Below, one piece after another: positions 55,842 through 64,000 of a stretch of 64,000 bases of DNA (position 1 is its first letter; each line of letters opens with the position of its first letter). Source of the DNA: VYFG01 sp965248685 (GTDB lineage Bacteria > Pseudomonadota > Gammaproteobacteria > Arenicellales > Poriferihabitantaceae); NCBI GenBank assembly GCA_965248685.1, contig CBDFKC010000004.1, positions 1,364,001 through 1,428,000 of the forward strand, written 5' to 3'. Under the pieces are notes generated by a model that saw nothing but the letters and a program-made list of their open reading frames with translations, was not told the origin of the DNA and searched no databases. A program made the translations under genes and the position numbers.

Positions 55842-56335
55842 TGAGAAGAATAATTTCTGTTTTACTGGAAAACGAAGCAGGGGCATTGTCCCGGGTTGCC
55901 GGGCTGTTTTCTGCGCGGGGTTATAATATCGAGTCTCTTACCGTGGCACCCACCGAAGACGCCTCTCTCGCTCGAATGACAATCGTTACCCATGGCACTG
56001 ACAAGATTATTGAGCAAATTACCAAACAGCTCAATAAACTGGTCGACGTGGTTAAACTCATTGATCTGACAGATGGTCACCACCTTGAAAGAGAGCTGAT
56101 GCTGGTCAAGGTTACTGCGATGGGTGGAGAACAACGGGAAGAGGTAACTCGGCTGGTCGATATTTTTCGTGGTCGTATAATCGACGTGACAAACAGTACC
56201 TTTACTATCGAGATGACCGGAACCAGCGACAAGGTAGAAGCGTTTATCCAGGCCTTGAGTCAGGTAGACATCATCGAAGTTGTGCGAACCGGAATTTCCG
56301 GGATAGGGCGGGGAAAGCGAGCCTTAAGCGTCTAA
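55841..56335 (+). CDS. ilvH: Acetolactate synthase small (regulatory) subunit
   Basis: The 164-residue subunit stabilises IlvI and gives it feedback inhibition by valine. It has an N-terminal ACT domain (ISVLLENEAGALSRVAGLFSARGYNI) and a second C-terminal regulatory domain. The ATG overlaps the ilvI stop. The gene that usually follows in this gene order, ilvC, is missing; psd comes next. Confidence 0.95.
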   Translation: MRRIISVLLENEAGALSRVAGLFSARGYNIESLTVAPTEDASLARMTIVTHGTDKIIEQITKQLNKLVDVVKLIDLTDGHHLERELMLVKVTAMGGEQREEVTRLVDIFRGRIIDVTNSTFTIEMTGTSDKVEAFIQALSQVDIIEVVRTGISGIGRGKRALSV

Positions 56336-56342
56336 AATTTTG

Positions 56343-56990
56343 ATGCAAGACAATAATTACCCGATCTTTGCTAAAGAGGGAAGGGTCCACCTTACTATTG
56401 CCCTGATTGCCGGGATCGTTGCGACCTGGTTTTTGGGATGGTGGTCTATAGTCATCTGGATTCTGGTACTGTTTGTTATTCAGTTTTTTCGTGACCCTGG
56501 GCGAAAAATAAGTCCAGTTTCCGGTGCGGTGGTTGCTCCGGCCAGCGGAAAAGTGGTTGCCATTGGTGAAGAAGCGAACCCTTATCTCGAAGGGGTCCGT
56601 TCGATCAAAATAAGTATATTTATGAATGTATTTTCAGTGCATTCGAATCTCATACCTATTTCGGGTACGGTTAAAGGGTGCTGGTACCATAGGGGCAAGT
56701 TTTTCAATGCCGCTCTGGATAAAGCTTCATCGGAAAACGAGCGAAATGCAATCTGGGTTAGAACAGAGGGCGACGAAGACATCGTATTTGTCCAGATCGC
56801 TGGATTGGTGGCGAGGCGAATACTTTGCTATATAAAAAGCGACGATAAGGTATTCACCGGGCAACGCTATGGATTTATTCGGTTTGGTTCAAGGGTAGAT
56901 CTGTATTTGCCGATTGGTACACCCTTAAACGTAAAACTGGATCAATGGGTCACCTCAGGTAATGATGTGGTGGCGAACTTCCCGGAATAG
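56343..56990 (+). CDS. psd: Phosphatidylserine decarboxylase (short form)
   Basis: This 215-residue proenzyme converts phosphatidylserine to phosphatidylethanolamine in the inner membrane. It has a membrane segment near 20-48 and the segment FMNVFSVHSN. The self-cleavage site is RFGSRVDLYLP, in which the serine becomes the pyruvoyl group. This matches the short Psd type of alphaproteobacteria and some gammaproteobacteria, unlike the longer E. coli enzyme. Its substrate is supplied by pssA, the next gene. Confidence 0.9.
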   Translation: MQDNNYPIFAKEGRVHLTIALIAGIVATWFLGWWSIVIWILVLFVIQFFRDPGRKISPVSGAVVAPASGKVVAIGEEANPYLEGVRSIKISIFMNVFSVHSNLIPISGTVKGCWYHRGKFFNAALDKASSENERNAIWVRTEGDEDIVFVQIAGLVARRILCYIKSDDKVFTGQRYGFIRFGSRVDLYLPIGTPLNVKLDQWVTSGNDVVANFPE

Positions 56991-57086
56991 GGTGAATCAA
57001 AATTAGACTTTCTGTTTATTACGCTAGAATCGACAATTGTTTCTGGGTCATTGAAAATGATTGATCCGGATAAACATTAAAATACT

Positions 57087-57896
57087 ATGACTACAGACGA
57101 AAAAGCTGGAAACGGTCGCAAAGGAATCTTTTTTCTTCCCAGCTTGTTTACTACGGCAGGTTTATTCTTTGGTTTTTTTGCCATTATCCAAGCTACCCAC
57201 GGAAACTTTGATCGTGCCGCGGTTGGTATCCTGGTGGCAATGATTATGGATGGCCTTGATGGCCGAGTAGCACGGTGGACCAACACTGCCAGCGACTTTG
57301 GCAAAGAGTATGACAGCCTGGTAGATCTGGTGGCATTTGGCCTGGCTCCAGCCCTGATCGTATATTTTTGGTCGTTACAAACCATTGGTCGCGCAGGTTG
57401 GTTGATCGCTTTTCTTTATGCGGCGGCTACAGCACTGAGACTTGCCCGATTTAATACTATGACGATAAAGGATGATCGTTACTTTTTCGGACTTGCGGCT
57501 CCCTCCGCTGCGGCGTTTGTTGTGTTCTGGGTCTGGTGCCTGTATGAATTTGGCGTAGCGGGCGAGGCGGTGGCGTGGCTAAGCGCAGCGTTGACCCTGG
57601 CGGCGGCTGTTTTGATGGTCAGCAATATCAAATTTCGCAGTTTCAAGGATTTTGACCATAAGAACCGAATATCTTTTGTGGTTTTGATCATATTGCTATT
57701 GGTCTTCGTCCTGGTGTTCTTTGATCCAGCCACCGTTTTATTCCTGATGGCGTTTAGCTATGCCGCATCCGGTCCTATTGGTTGGGTGCTGCGCTGGCGC
57801 AAAGGGCATAGTGAGAGCCCAGCGTTTCTCCCGGATGACGGCGATGGAGAAAACCCGGAAAGCGACCACCAGTCTTCATCTAGGGATGATACCTAG
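57087..57896 (+). CDS. pssA: CDP-diacylglycerol-serine O-phosphatidyltransferase
   Basis: The 269-residue membrane enzyme makes phosphatidylserine from CDP-diacylglycerol and serine. It has the CDP-alcohol phosphatidyltransferase motif DGLDGRVARWTN...GKEYDSLVD (D-G-x2-A-R-x8-G-x3-D-x3-D) and about six to eight membrane segments. Next to psd it completes the two steps to phosphatidylethanolamine. A hydrophilic tail ends the protein. Confidence 0.93.
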   Translation: MTTDEKAGNGRKGIFFLPSLFTTAGLFFGFFAIIQATHGNFDRAAVGILVAMIMDGLDGRVARWTNTASDFGKEYDSLVDLVAFGLAPALIVYFWSLQTIGRAGWLIAFLYAAATALRLARFNTMTIKDDRYFFGLAAPSAAAFVVFWVWCLYEFGVAGEAVAWLSAALTLAAAVLMVSNIKFRSFKDFDHKNRISFVVLIILLLVFVLVFFDPATVLFLMAFSYAASGPIGWVLRWRKGHSESPAFLPDDGDGENPESDHQSSSRDDT

Positions 57897-57961
57897 AGGT
57901 CAAGATCTGGCGGATGACTCAGGGGTTGCAACGCGGATAAAGGTTTTATAGACTAGCCCTC

Positions 57962-58072
57962 ATGCTCAGCACCACACAATCACAGGATTTGAACATAGCC
58001 CAGGACGGGCCCATTCGTGGTTTATTGCTGGGCCTACTATCTGCTCTACTGCTGCGCTGTCCAGCGCACTAA
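57962..58072 (+). CDS. leuL: Leucine-rich leader peptide of leuA
   Basis: A 36-codon frame in the 273-base gap before leuA reads, at residues 21-31, LLLGLLSALLL: eight leucines in eleven codons, three of them the uncommon CTA. This is the hallmark of a leucine operon leader peptide whose stalled translation signals leucine shortage. Segments GGGCCC (58007-58012), GGGCC (58030-58034), GGGC (58145-58148) and GGCCC (58152-58156) can pair in alternative ways. No strong ribosome site precedes the ATG. Expression is inferred. Confidence 0.72.
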   Translation: MLSTTQSQDLNIAQDGPIRGLLLGLLSALLLRCPAH

Positions 58073-58104
58073 TACTTTACCCCCTTCCCGCTAATATCAG
58101 TCAC

Positions 58105-58156
58105 TGTCTGCAAGATGGCAGAGACAAGACCAATTAAATTTTTCGGGCTACGGCCC
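58105..58156 (+). promoter_or_regulatory. Attenuator-like structures in the leuA leader
   Basis: A hairpin at 58105-58126 (TGTCTGC with GCA...GACA) is followed 13 bases later by TTTTT (58139-58143). A second hairpin at 58145-58156 has stem GGGC/GCCC with the stable loop TACG, just before the leuA ribosome site AGAGG. The spacing is not that of a standard terminator, so control may act on termination, on ribosome access or on both. Confidence 0.5.
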
Positions 58157-58169
58157 AAGAGGCAGAGAG

Positions 58170-59717
58170 ATGAAAGACAAATTAGTAATATTTGATACGA
58201 CGTTGCGAGATGGTGAGCAGAGCCCTGGTGCGTCGATGACCCAGGATGAAAAAATCAGGATCGCGAAACTGCTGGAGAAGATGAAAGTCGATGTTATTGA
58301 GGCTGGGTTTCCAATCGCCAGTCCAGGAGATTTCGCGGCGGTTAAGGCGATTTCTTCTATTATCAAGGACAGCACGGTATGCGGTCTGGCCCGGGCCAAC
58401 CCGCGGGATATCGAAAAAGCAGGAGAGGCGCTTAAGCCCGCTGTTTCCTCTCGCATCCATACCTTTATCGCAACTTCCCCGATTCATATGGAGCACAAGC
58501 TCCGAATGCAGCCGGACGAGGTGCTCGAACACGCGGTAGCCTCAGTAAAGCAGGCGAGAAATTATACTGATAACGTTGAGTTTTCGCCGGAGGACGCTGG
58601 GCGTTCCGAGATCGATTTCCTTTGCCGTATTATAGAGGCGGCGATTGACGCGGGTGCCGGAACCATTAATATTCCGGACACCGTGGGCTATAACCTGCCG
58701 GCACAATTTGGGGGGCTTATAAAAACCCTAATCGAGCGTATACCGAATTCCGATAAGGCAATATTTTCAGCGCATTGTCATAATGACCTTGGTTTGGCTG
58801 TTGCCAATTCGTTGTCCGCGGTTATGCAAGGTGCGCGCCAGGTAGAATGCACGATCAATGGCCTGGGCGAACGAGCCGGCAATGCTTCACTCGAAGAGGT
58901 GGTCATGGCGGTACGTACCCGCCAGGATGAATTCAGTTGTGAAACTGCGATTGATACCACCCAAATTGTCCCTGCAAGCCGGTTAGTTTCCAGTGTTACC
59001 GGATTTACCGTGCAGCCGAACAAGGCAATCGTTGGGGCCAATGCGTTTGCCCATGAAGCAGGAATTCATCAGGACGGTGTAATCAAAGCCCGGGAAACCT
59101 ATGAAATTATGCGAGCCGAGGATGTGGGTTGGTCGGCAAACAGAATGGTATTGGGCAAGCATTCCGGAAGAAATGCGTTTAAGGAGCGATTGAAGTTTCT
59201 TGGATTTGAATTTGATTCTGATGAGGAATTGAATCAGGCATTCGTTCGATTTAAGGCATTAGCGGACAACAAGCACGAAATTTTTGACGATGATCTGCAG
59301 GCATTGGTATCGGAGAGTAGTCAGGACGAATTCGACGAACGTTATAAATTGATTCACATGCAAACCAGCTCTGAAACGGGTAAATCTCCTACCTCAAAGG
59401 TAAAACTGGAAGTAGAGGGGGTCGAGTTAATCGCAGAAGAAGGTGGCAACGGTGCGGTTGATGCGACTTTTCGGGCCATCGAAAAAATTATTCAGTCTGG
59501 AAGTTTACTGCAGCTATATTCCGTTAATAGTATTACCAGTGGCACCGATGCACAGGGTGAAGTTAGTGTCCGACTGGAGCATGAAGGAAAGATTGTTAAT
59601 GGCCATGGAGCTGATCTCGATATTGTAGTGGCTTCGGGTAAGGCGTATTTAAATGCGTTAAACAGGCTATATCTCAGCGGCGATAGGGTCCACCCTCAAT
59701 TTGCCCAGGCCATTTAG
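58170..59717 (+). CDS. leuA: 2-Isopropylmalate synthase
   Basis: The 515-residue enzyme performs the first committed step of leucine synthesis, joining acetyl-CoA and 2-oxoisovalerate. The catalytic barrel shows FDTTLRDGEQSPGASM and SAHCHNDLGLAVANS (metal-binding histidines), and the C-terminal ~120 residues form the leucine feedback domain. It is preceded by the leucine-rich leader, which gives it a second layer of control, and AGAGG precedes the ATG. Confidence 0.97.
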   Translation: MKDKLVIFDTTLRDGEQSPGASMTQDEKIRIAKLLEKMKVDVIEAGFPIASPGDFAAVKAISSIIKDSTVCGLARANPRDIEKAGEALKPAVSSRIHTFIATSPIHMEHKLRMQPDEVLEHAVASVKQARNYTDNVEFSPEDAGRSEIDFLCRIIEAAIDAGAGTINIPDTVGYNLPAQFGGLIKTLIERIPNSDKAIFSAHCHNDLGLAVANSLSAVMQGARQVECTINGLGERAGNASLEEVVMAVRTRQDEFSCETAIDTTQIVPASRLVSSVTGFTVQPNKAIVGANAFAHEAGIHQDGVIKARETYEIMRAEDVGWSANRMVLGKHSGRNAFKERLKFLGFEFDSDEELNQAFVRFKALADNKHEIFDDDLQALVSESSQDEFDERYKLIHMQTSSETGKSPTSKVKLEVEGVELIAEEGGNGAVDATFRAIEKIIQSGSLLQLYSVNSITSGTDAQGEVSVRLEHEGKIVNGHGADLDIVVASGKAYLNALNRLYLSGDRVHPQFAQAI

Positions 59718-59761
59718 CACGATTCCAGGTAATTAGTAATTTGTAGAGCAATATCAAAGAG

Positions 59762-60391
59762 ATGTCGCTGCAGTCAAATAAACAGCTGAAAATACTGAAA
59801 CTTATGGGGGTAGATGTCTGGCGCTTGCGCCAACCCCACGAAGTTTCTGATGCTGGTACGCTGACAGGTGAAGATCACCTTTTGGATGGAGAAAATTCTG
59901 ACGTCCCTGAAGTTATAAGTGAGGTTGCCGCAGATATCATTTGGGTCTCAAAAGGTAGAGGAAATCCAGAGGCCCGGTGGCTGTTTATATGTCAAGATGA
60001 ACAGGATAAAAGTGGTGGATTATTTGCAACCGAGTCGGTCCATTCGCGATTATTAGACGCAATTTTATTATCTCTGGAGTTGAAACGGGATGATATTTTT
60101 TCTTTTGTCGCAACTTGTAAGGTGCCATCTGACATAGCCGAAGCGCCTCTCCAAACTTCTATTGAGGAATTTTTGGCAAAGCATACACCGCAGAATATTA
60201 TCGTAATGGGACAAGAGTGCGCGGCTGCGTTATTGGGCACAGATAAGTCGATGCAGACATTGCGCGGGGAAACATATCGACATCCTGTCAGCAATAGCAA
60301 GGTCCGGGTAACCTATAGCCTTGATTGGCTGCTAAACCATCCCCTGGATAAGGCGCTACTATGGGATGACCTGATTAAGGCAAGGGGGTAA
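59762..60391 (+). CDS. HolD-like (DNA polymerase III psi) protein with uracil-DNA-glycosylase-like fold
   Basis: The first part of this 209-residue protein, QLKILKLMGVDVWRLRQP, resembles the N-terminus of the psi subunit HolD (LGITQWSLRRP), and it lies directly before rimI, as holD does in enteric bacteria. The middle (WLFICQDEQ, then TPQNIIVMGQECAAALL) looks like a uracil-DNA-glycosylase-type fold without obvious catalytic residues. It ends ALLWDDLIKA, again like HolD. A role in the clamp loader is inferred. Confidence 0.6.
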   Translation: MSLQSNKQLKILKLMGVDVWRLRQPHEVSDAGTLTGEDHLLDGENSDVPEVISEVAADIIWVSKGRGNPEARWLFICQDEQDKSGGLFATESVHSRLLDAILLSLELKRDDIFSFVATCKVPSDIAEAPLQTSIEEFLAKHTPQNIIVMGQECAAALLGTDKSMQTLRGETYRHPVSNSKVRVTYSLDWLLNHPLDKALLWDDLIKARG

Positions 60392-60407
60392 ATATTTAAT
60401 CCATCTC

Positions 60408-60905
60408 ATGGTTGTCTCTAATAACCAGAGCGCCGATACCGATGGGCTGGAAGCGATTCGAAGCCAGATGGTATCGAGGTTGGCGCAATTGGAAGCAGAA
60501 TCCACCTCCTGGCCGTGGACTCAGTCACAGTTACAAAGCAGCCTGGATCAAGGGCATTCTTGTTATCGTTTCGTCAGCGATGGAAAACCGGTTGGTTATT
60601 GCGTGCTCAGAGTATCAGTAGGTGTTCTCGAAATTTTAAACCTGGTTATCTTTCGGGATTCCCAGGGATACGGATATGGTCGGAGACTACTGCTGAGAAT
60701 TATTAGGTTAGCTACCGAACAGGGGACCCCTGAGATATGGCTGGAGGTCCGGGAATCAAACGCCGCTGCACGATCTCTCTATCAATCTCTGGAGTTTGTT
60801 GAAGGAACCAGGCGCCGAAACTATTATTCCAACAACGAAGACGGGAGCACTCTGGAGAGAGAAGCGGCTATCCTAATGCATCTTTCCATTGATTTGCCCG
60901 GATAG
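60408..60905 (+). CDS. rimI: RimI-like GNAT N-acetyltransferase
   Basis: The 165-residue acetyltransferase has the acetyl-CoA-binding motif SQGYGYGRRLLLRI and the family segment IWLEVRESNAAARSLYQSLEF, which is typical of RimI, the ribosomal protein S18 N-terminal alanine acetyltransferase. It follows the HolD-like gene by 16 bases. The C-terminal region is a little longer than in E. coli RimI. Confidence 0.88.
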   Translation: MVVSNNQSADTDGLEAIRSQMVSRLAQLEAESTSWPWTQSQLQSSLDQGHSCYRFVSDGKPVGYCVLRVSVGVLEILNLVIFRDSQGYGYGRRLLLRIIRLATEQGTPEIWLEVRESNAAARSLYQSLEFVEGTRRRNYYSNNEDGSTLEREAAILMHLSIDLPG

Positions 60906-60978
60906 AATTCAGAGCCATGGAGTTATTGCGGATTAGACTTTTTGTGCCCAACAATACTTGCTCCGGGTTAGGGAAACA

Positions 60979-62505
60979 TTAAGGTGAGACGATGATGCTT
61001 TGACCAGGATACAACTTGGTTTTTTTGGAAATTTGATTCCACTTCAATACATCCGCCAATGAGATCCGATATTTTCTCGAGATTTTCCAGAGAGAATCAC
61101 CTGATGCCACCAGATGTTTCCTGGATTCTCCCGAATCCGATATTACGCTTGGTCCTGCGAACTGAGCCGCACCGGTACTCAGCGGTATACGGAGCTCCTG
61201 ACCCGGATTTATAATGTTAGAAGTCAATGAGTTAGAGCGCATAATTGATTTAACCCTTACGCCATGAGTGCGCGCAATTTTGCCCAGATATTCTCCTTTT
61301 TTGACTTTGTGATGAGCCCATTGCATACGTTGGGTTGGATTAAGTAAGGCTAATTCTGCAACCAACTTATCGGCTTCCTCAGTCGGCACAACTAAAACAT
61401 GGGGCCCGTTAGGTGGGGTGACGCCGCGTTTATAACCAAGGTTGAGAAACTTGAGCTGCCTACTGCTCAATGATAAAAACGAAGCGGCCACGGTCAAGTC
61501 AGTCTGGGTTTTCAGATTGACAACTTTAAGTGTTTGCCTGTTAATCAATGGCGCGAGCTCTATTCCAAATTTTTCCGGACTGATCAGGATATTGCGCACT
61601 GCCATCAGGCGCGGAACATACTCCGAAGTTTCCCGCCGTAGCCGTAAATGGGCGTATTGCGCCGGTAGATTATTGGCTCGATTTTTTTTAACTTGTCGAC
61701 GGATATTACCTTCACCCGCGTTGTAGGCCGCGAGGGCCAGCTCCCAGTCCCCGTCAAACTCCTTGGAAAGATAATCCAGGTAATCGAGCGCGGCTCTGGT
61801 AGACTGCACCAGATCCCGTCGAGCGTCCATCCACCAGTCCTGACGCAGGCCAAATCGGCGTCCAGTTGCTCCAATAAATTGCCACATTCCTGCGGCGTTG
61901 GAACGGGATGTAGCATCAGGTCGAAAAGCACTTTCAATGGCAGGCAAAATGGCGACTTCCGCCGGCATTTGACGTTGTTCTACCTGCTCCAGTACATAGG
62001 GTAGAAACCACTGAGCGCGCTCCGCCAGGCGGGTGAAATATTTTGGGTGCTTGGCATAGTATTTTTCAAATTTAGCCACCCGGCCCGGCTGAACTTCGAG
62101 GTTTGAAAGCTGAAACCCACTACGCAGTCTCTGCCACAAATCATCAGTTTGGGGAGCGGCTTCTGGCTCACTGGATTCATTTTGGTCCTGGGTGACGGCA
62201 TCAGAGGGGGAAAAATCATCCATTTCAACTTGTGGGACCTTCAACTCATGCAAGCCTGCGGCTTCGGGCGCGGTACCGCTCTGGATTAACCGTGGGCTGT
62301 TTTTGACCATAGCGGTGGTCAGGGTACCATTTCGTACTGGAGCGTGACTTCCAGTCGTAGCTATTTTGTCTGAACTCTGGGAGACTACTGGTGATGCAGG
62401 TATGGTTATCGCTGAGGCAGAGTCGCCAAAAGGTGTCGTAGTACAACCGACAAGTGACAACAGTGAAACTGCAACCGCGCAGTGCGAAATTCTAAAACCA
62501 AGCAT
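60979..62505 (-). CDS. mltD: Membrane-bound lytic murein transglycosylase D
   Basis: This 508-residue lipoprotein cleaves the glycan strands of peptidoglycan. It has a lipobox LVGC (C21), a lytic transglycosylase domain with catalytic E191 (ILPAIESAFRP), AGMWQFI and AYNAGEG (260-266), and two C-terminal LysM domains at about 395-445 and 460-508 for binding murein. Length and domain order match MltD. It converges with rimI. Confidence 0.94.
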   Translation of the reverse strand: MLGFRISHCAVAVSLLSLVGCTTTPFGDSASAITIPASPVVSQSSDKIATTGSHAPVRNGTLTTAMVKNSPRLIQSGTAPEAAGLHELKVPQVEMDDFSPSDAVTQDQNESSEPEAAPQTDDLWQRLRSGFQLSNLEVQPGRVAKFEKYYAKHPKYFTRLAERAQWFLPYVLEQVEQRQMPAEVAILPAIESAFRPDATSRSNAAGMWQFIGATGRRFGLRQDWWMDARRDLVQSTRAALDYLDYLSKEFDGDWELALAAYNAGEGNIRRQVKKNRANNLPAQYAHLRLRRETSEYVPRLMAVRNILISPEKFGIELAPLINRQTLKVVNLKTQTDLTVAASFLSLSSRQLKFLNLGYKRGVTPPNGPHVLVVPTEEADKLVAELALLNPTQRMQWAHHKVKKGEYLGKIARTHGVRVKSIMRSNSLTSNIINPGQELRIPLSTGAAQFAGPSVISDSGESRKHLVASGDSLWKISRKYRISLADVLKWNQISKKTKLYPGQSIIVSP

Positions 62506-62685
62506 AGCGGACGCATACTAAAGTCATGCATCGCCCCAGTCAACCGCGATTTAATGTGGTGACATAGTGTATGTGTCTTGATCTAGATGCACTAGTTACA
62601 CCGGTGGGCAATTTATTCTCGCACCCTATAGAAATTATCCCTGATAAATTATAATACAGGGTCAACCCTAAAATTGAGGAACGTC

Positions 62686-63657
62686 ATGAAAGCTCCCGTC
62701 CGAGTCGCAGTAACCGGCGCCGCCGGAAATATATCTTATGCATTGTTATTTCGGATTGCTGCGGGTGACATGCTGGGTAAGGACCAGCCTGTAATTATGC
62801 AATTGCTGGAGATCCCACCTGCAATGGATGCGCTTAATGGCGTGGCAATGGAATTACATGACTGCGCGTTTCCGTTACTCGCTGGCATTGAAATGTCGGA
62901 TGATCCCAATGTTGGGTTTAAAGACGCTGATTATGTATTACTGGTCGGATCAAAACCCCGGGGACCAGGTATGGAACGGGGAGATCTGCTGAAAGATAAT
63001 GGCAAAATTTTCTCGGGTCAGGGCAAAGCGCTGAACGACCATGCATCACGTAACGTCAAAGTGCTGGTAGTGGGTAATCCTGCCAATACCAACGCACTAA
63101 TTGCCGCTGCCAATGCGCCCGACCTCGACCAGCGACAATTTACTGCGATGACTCGGCTAGATCATAACCGCGCGATGGCGCAGCTGGCGGAAAAAGTAGG
63201 TGTTCATCATGATCAAATTACGCGCATGACAATCTGGGGCAATCATTCCGCGACTCAGTACCCTGACGTATCACATACGTTAATTTCCGGGAACCCTGTA
63301 GAGGTGGAGGATGATTGGCTTAAGCAGGAATTCATTCCAACTGTGCAGCAGCGTGGAGCGGCTATCATTAAAGCCAGAGGCGCTTCCAGCGCAGCATCGG
63401 CGGGATCCGCAGCGGTCGACCATATGCGCACCTGGGCACTGGGAACCGCATCGGGTGACTGGGTCAGTATGGGAATACCCTCAGATGGTAGTTATGGAAT
63501 CAAGCAAGGTATTATTTACTCATTCCCTGTCACTTGCAGCAATGGCGACTATGCCATTGTCCAGGATCTGGAGATTAGCGACTTTAGCCGGGAACGCATG
63601 ACAGTTACCGAAGACGAGCTAATGGAAGAGCGTGAAGCCGTTAGCGACTTGATGTAA
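62686..63657 (+). CDS. mdh: Malate dehydrogenase
   Basis: The 323-residue enzyme interconverts malate and oxaloacetate with NAD in the citric acid cycle. It has the nucleotide-binding motif VTGAAGNISYALL, the substrate loop KPRGPGMERGDLL, VVGNPANTNAL, the TRLDHNRA segment and the catalytic WGNHSATQYPD. It belongs to the cytosolic-type group rather than the E. coli type. The ATG at 62686 has GAGGA six bases before it; a TTG 12 bases upstream is less likely. A TATAAT at 62650 could be its -10 element. Confidence 0.96.
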   Translation: MKAPVRVAVTGAAGNISYALLFRIAAGDMLGKDQPVIMQLLEIPPAMDALNGVAMELHDCAFPLLAGIEMSDDPNVGFKDADYVLLVGSKPRGPGMERGDLLKDNGKIFSGQGKALNDHASRNVKVLVVGNPANTNALIAAANAPDLDQRQFTAMTRLDHNRAMAQLAEKVGVHHDQITRMTIWGNHSATQYPDVSHTLISGNPVEVEDDWLKQEFIPTVQQRGAAIIKARGASSAASAGSAAVDHMRTWALGTASGDWVSMGIPSDGSYGIKQGIIYSFPVTCSNGDYAIVQDLEISDFSRERMTVTEDELMEEREAVSDLM

Positions 63658-63695
63658 GGGGTTTCCCTTCGTGATCCGAGACGGGTTGCGAAGGA

Positions 63696-63723
63696 TGCTC
63701 TTATAGACGTTGCTCTTATAGAC
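63696..63723. repeat. 13-bp direct repeat downstream of mdh
   Basis: TGCTCTTATAGAC occurs at 63696-63708 and again at 63711-63723, giving a period of 15 bases. It lies between mdh and the glycosyltransferase gene. It is too short for a mobile element and may be slippage or a binding-site pair. Confidence 0.6.
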
Positions 63724-63776
63724 ATTACAATGTTCAGCTTGTACTGAACCGAGGGGCTCCGGCGAGCTTCGGGAAC

Positions 63777-64000
63777 ATGAAGATCAGCGTTGTTATTCCG
63801 GTATGGAACCGGATTGAATCTCTGCAGCGGGCGATTACCTCTGTTCAACTTCAGTCGTTCAGACCCCATGAGGTAATTGTTGTAGACGACGGTTCAACCG
63901 ACGGCAGCGGGGAAATGGTGGCCGAAAAATTCCCCGGCGTTATCCTGATGTCCCAGTCCAATAAGGGTGTGAGCGCAGCGAGAAACCTCGGTATTAACCG
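63777..64000 (+). CDS. Family 2 glycosyltransferase, 5' part
   Basis: The frame opens with KISVVIPVWNRIESLQRAI, followed by HEVIVVDDGSTDGS and NKGVSAARN, which is the classic nucleotide-sugar binding start of GT2 enzymes. The first 74 codons are visible and the gene runs past the window edge. It likely adds a sugar to a surface polysaccharide or lipopolysaccharide; the acceptor cannot be known. Confidence 0.9.
   Translation, partial: MKISVVIPVWNRIESLQRAITSVQLQSFRPHEVIVVDDGSTDGSGEMVAEKFPGVILMSQSNKGVSAARNLGIN

Noticed and set aside
1..64000. tRNA, rRNA, CRISPR arrays or insertion sequences
   Set aside because: No cloverleaf-like genes, rRNA segments, regularly spaced repeats or transposase genes were recognised.

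Overview
This window looks like a chromosomal segment of an aerobic, probably marine gammaproteobacterium of moderate GC content. The signs are gene orders shared with that class: erpA near grpE-dnaK-dnaJ, ypjD next to ffh, ilvI-ilvH followed by psd, pssA and leuA, and a holD-like gene followed by rimI. A TRAP transporter, MltD, TsaB and a YoaA-type helicase agree with this. The species cannot be fixed from the sequence alone. No rRNA, tRNA, CRISPR array, prophage or insertion sequence was recognised.

Layout. Bases 1-8.6 kb: the 3' end of a class II fructose-bisphosphate aldolase gene, an M14 peptidase lipoprotein, a minus-strand envelope cluster (Sel1/SH3 protein, TPR protein, L,D-transpeptidase), a TerC membrane protein, an MFS transporter and an RDD protein. 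At 8.62-9.02 kb an AT-rich divergent intergenic region carries three DnaA-box matches. From 9.0 to 14.0 kb lies a catabolic operon resembling the D-hydroxyproline dehydrogenase/opine oxidase group (two DAO-type flavoproteins, a small 2Fe-2S protein and an FAD/NAD oxidoreductase with a BFD domain), followed by an Asp/Glu racemase family gene. From 16.2 to 21.0 kb is a small surface-glycan island (GT64-like, FkbM-like, a two-domain glycosyltransferase-like protein and a NodZ-like fucosyltransferase).

From 21.1 to 40.8 kb: a YgiQ radical SAM protein with an abutting MmgE/PrpD gene, the moxR-DUF58-tgpA operon, a PLP aminotransferase beside a dimethylglycine-dehydrogenase-like flavoprotein, a beta-propeller sugar dehydrogenase with an N-terminal haem-c motif, a TAXI-type TRAP transporter, a zinc alcohol dehydrogenase next to a short-chain dehydrogenase remnant, and a CsgG-like protein. 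This stretch is mostly accessory catabolism of amines and amino-acid derivatives.

From 40.9 kb to the end the content is mainly housekeeping: erpA, the grpE-dnaK-dnaJ chaperone set with a sigma-32-like promoter, rmlC-rmlD, a DinG/YoaA helicase, tsaB, ypjD and ffh. Branched-chain amino acid and phospholipid genes follow (ilvI, ilvH, psd, pssA, leuA). The ilv genes are preceded by a terminator-like hairpin, and leuA by a clear leucine-rich leader peptide. Then come holD-like, rimI, mltD, mdh and the start of a family 2 glycosyltransferase cut by the window edge.

The most notable observations are the leuA leader peptide with alternative GGGCC/GGCCC pairings, the cluster of DnaA boxes at 8.66-8.86 kb, the haem-tagged sugar dehydrogenase, the paired proteins sharing a Csd6-like C-terminal domain, the psi-subunit-like protein, and the decayed dehydrogenase gene at 39.9 kb.
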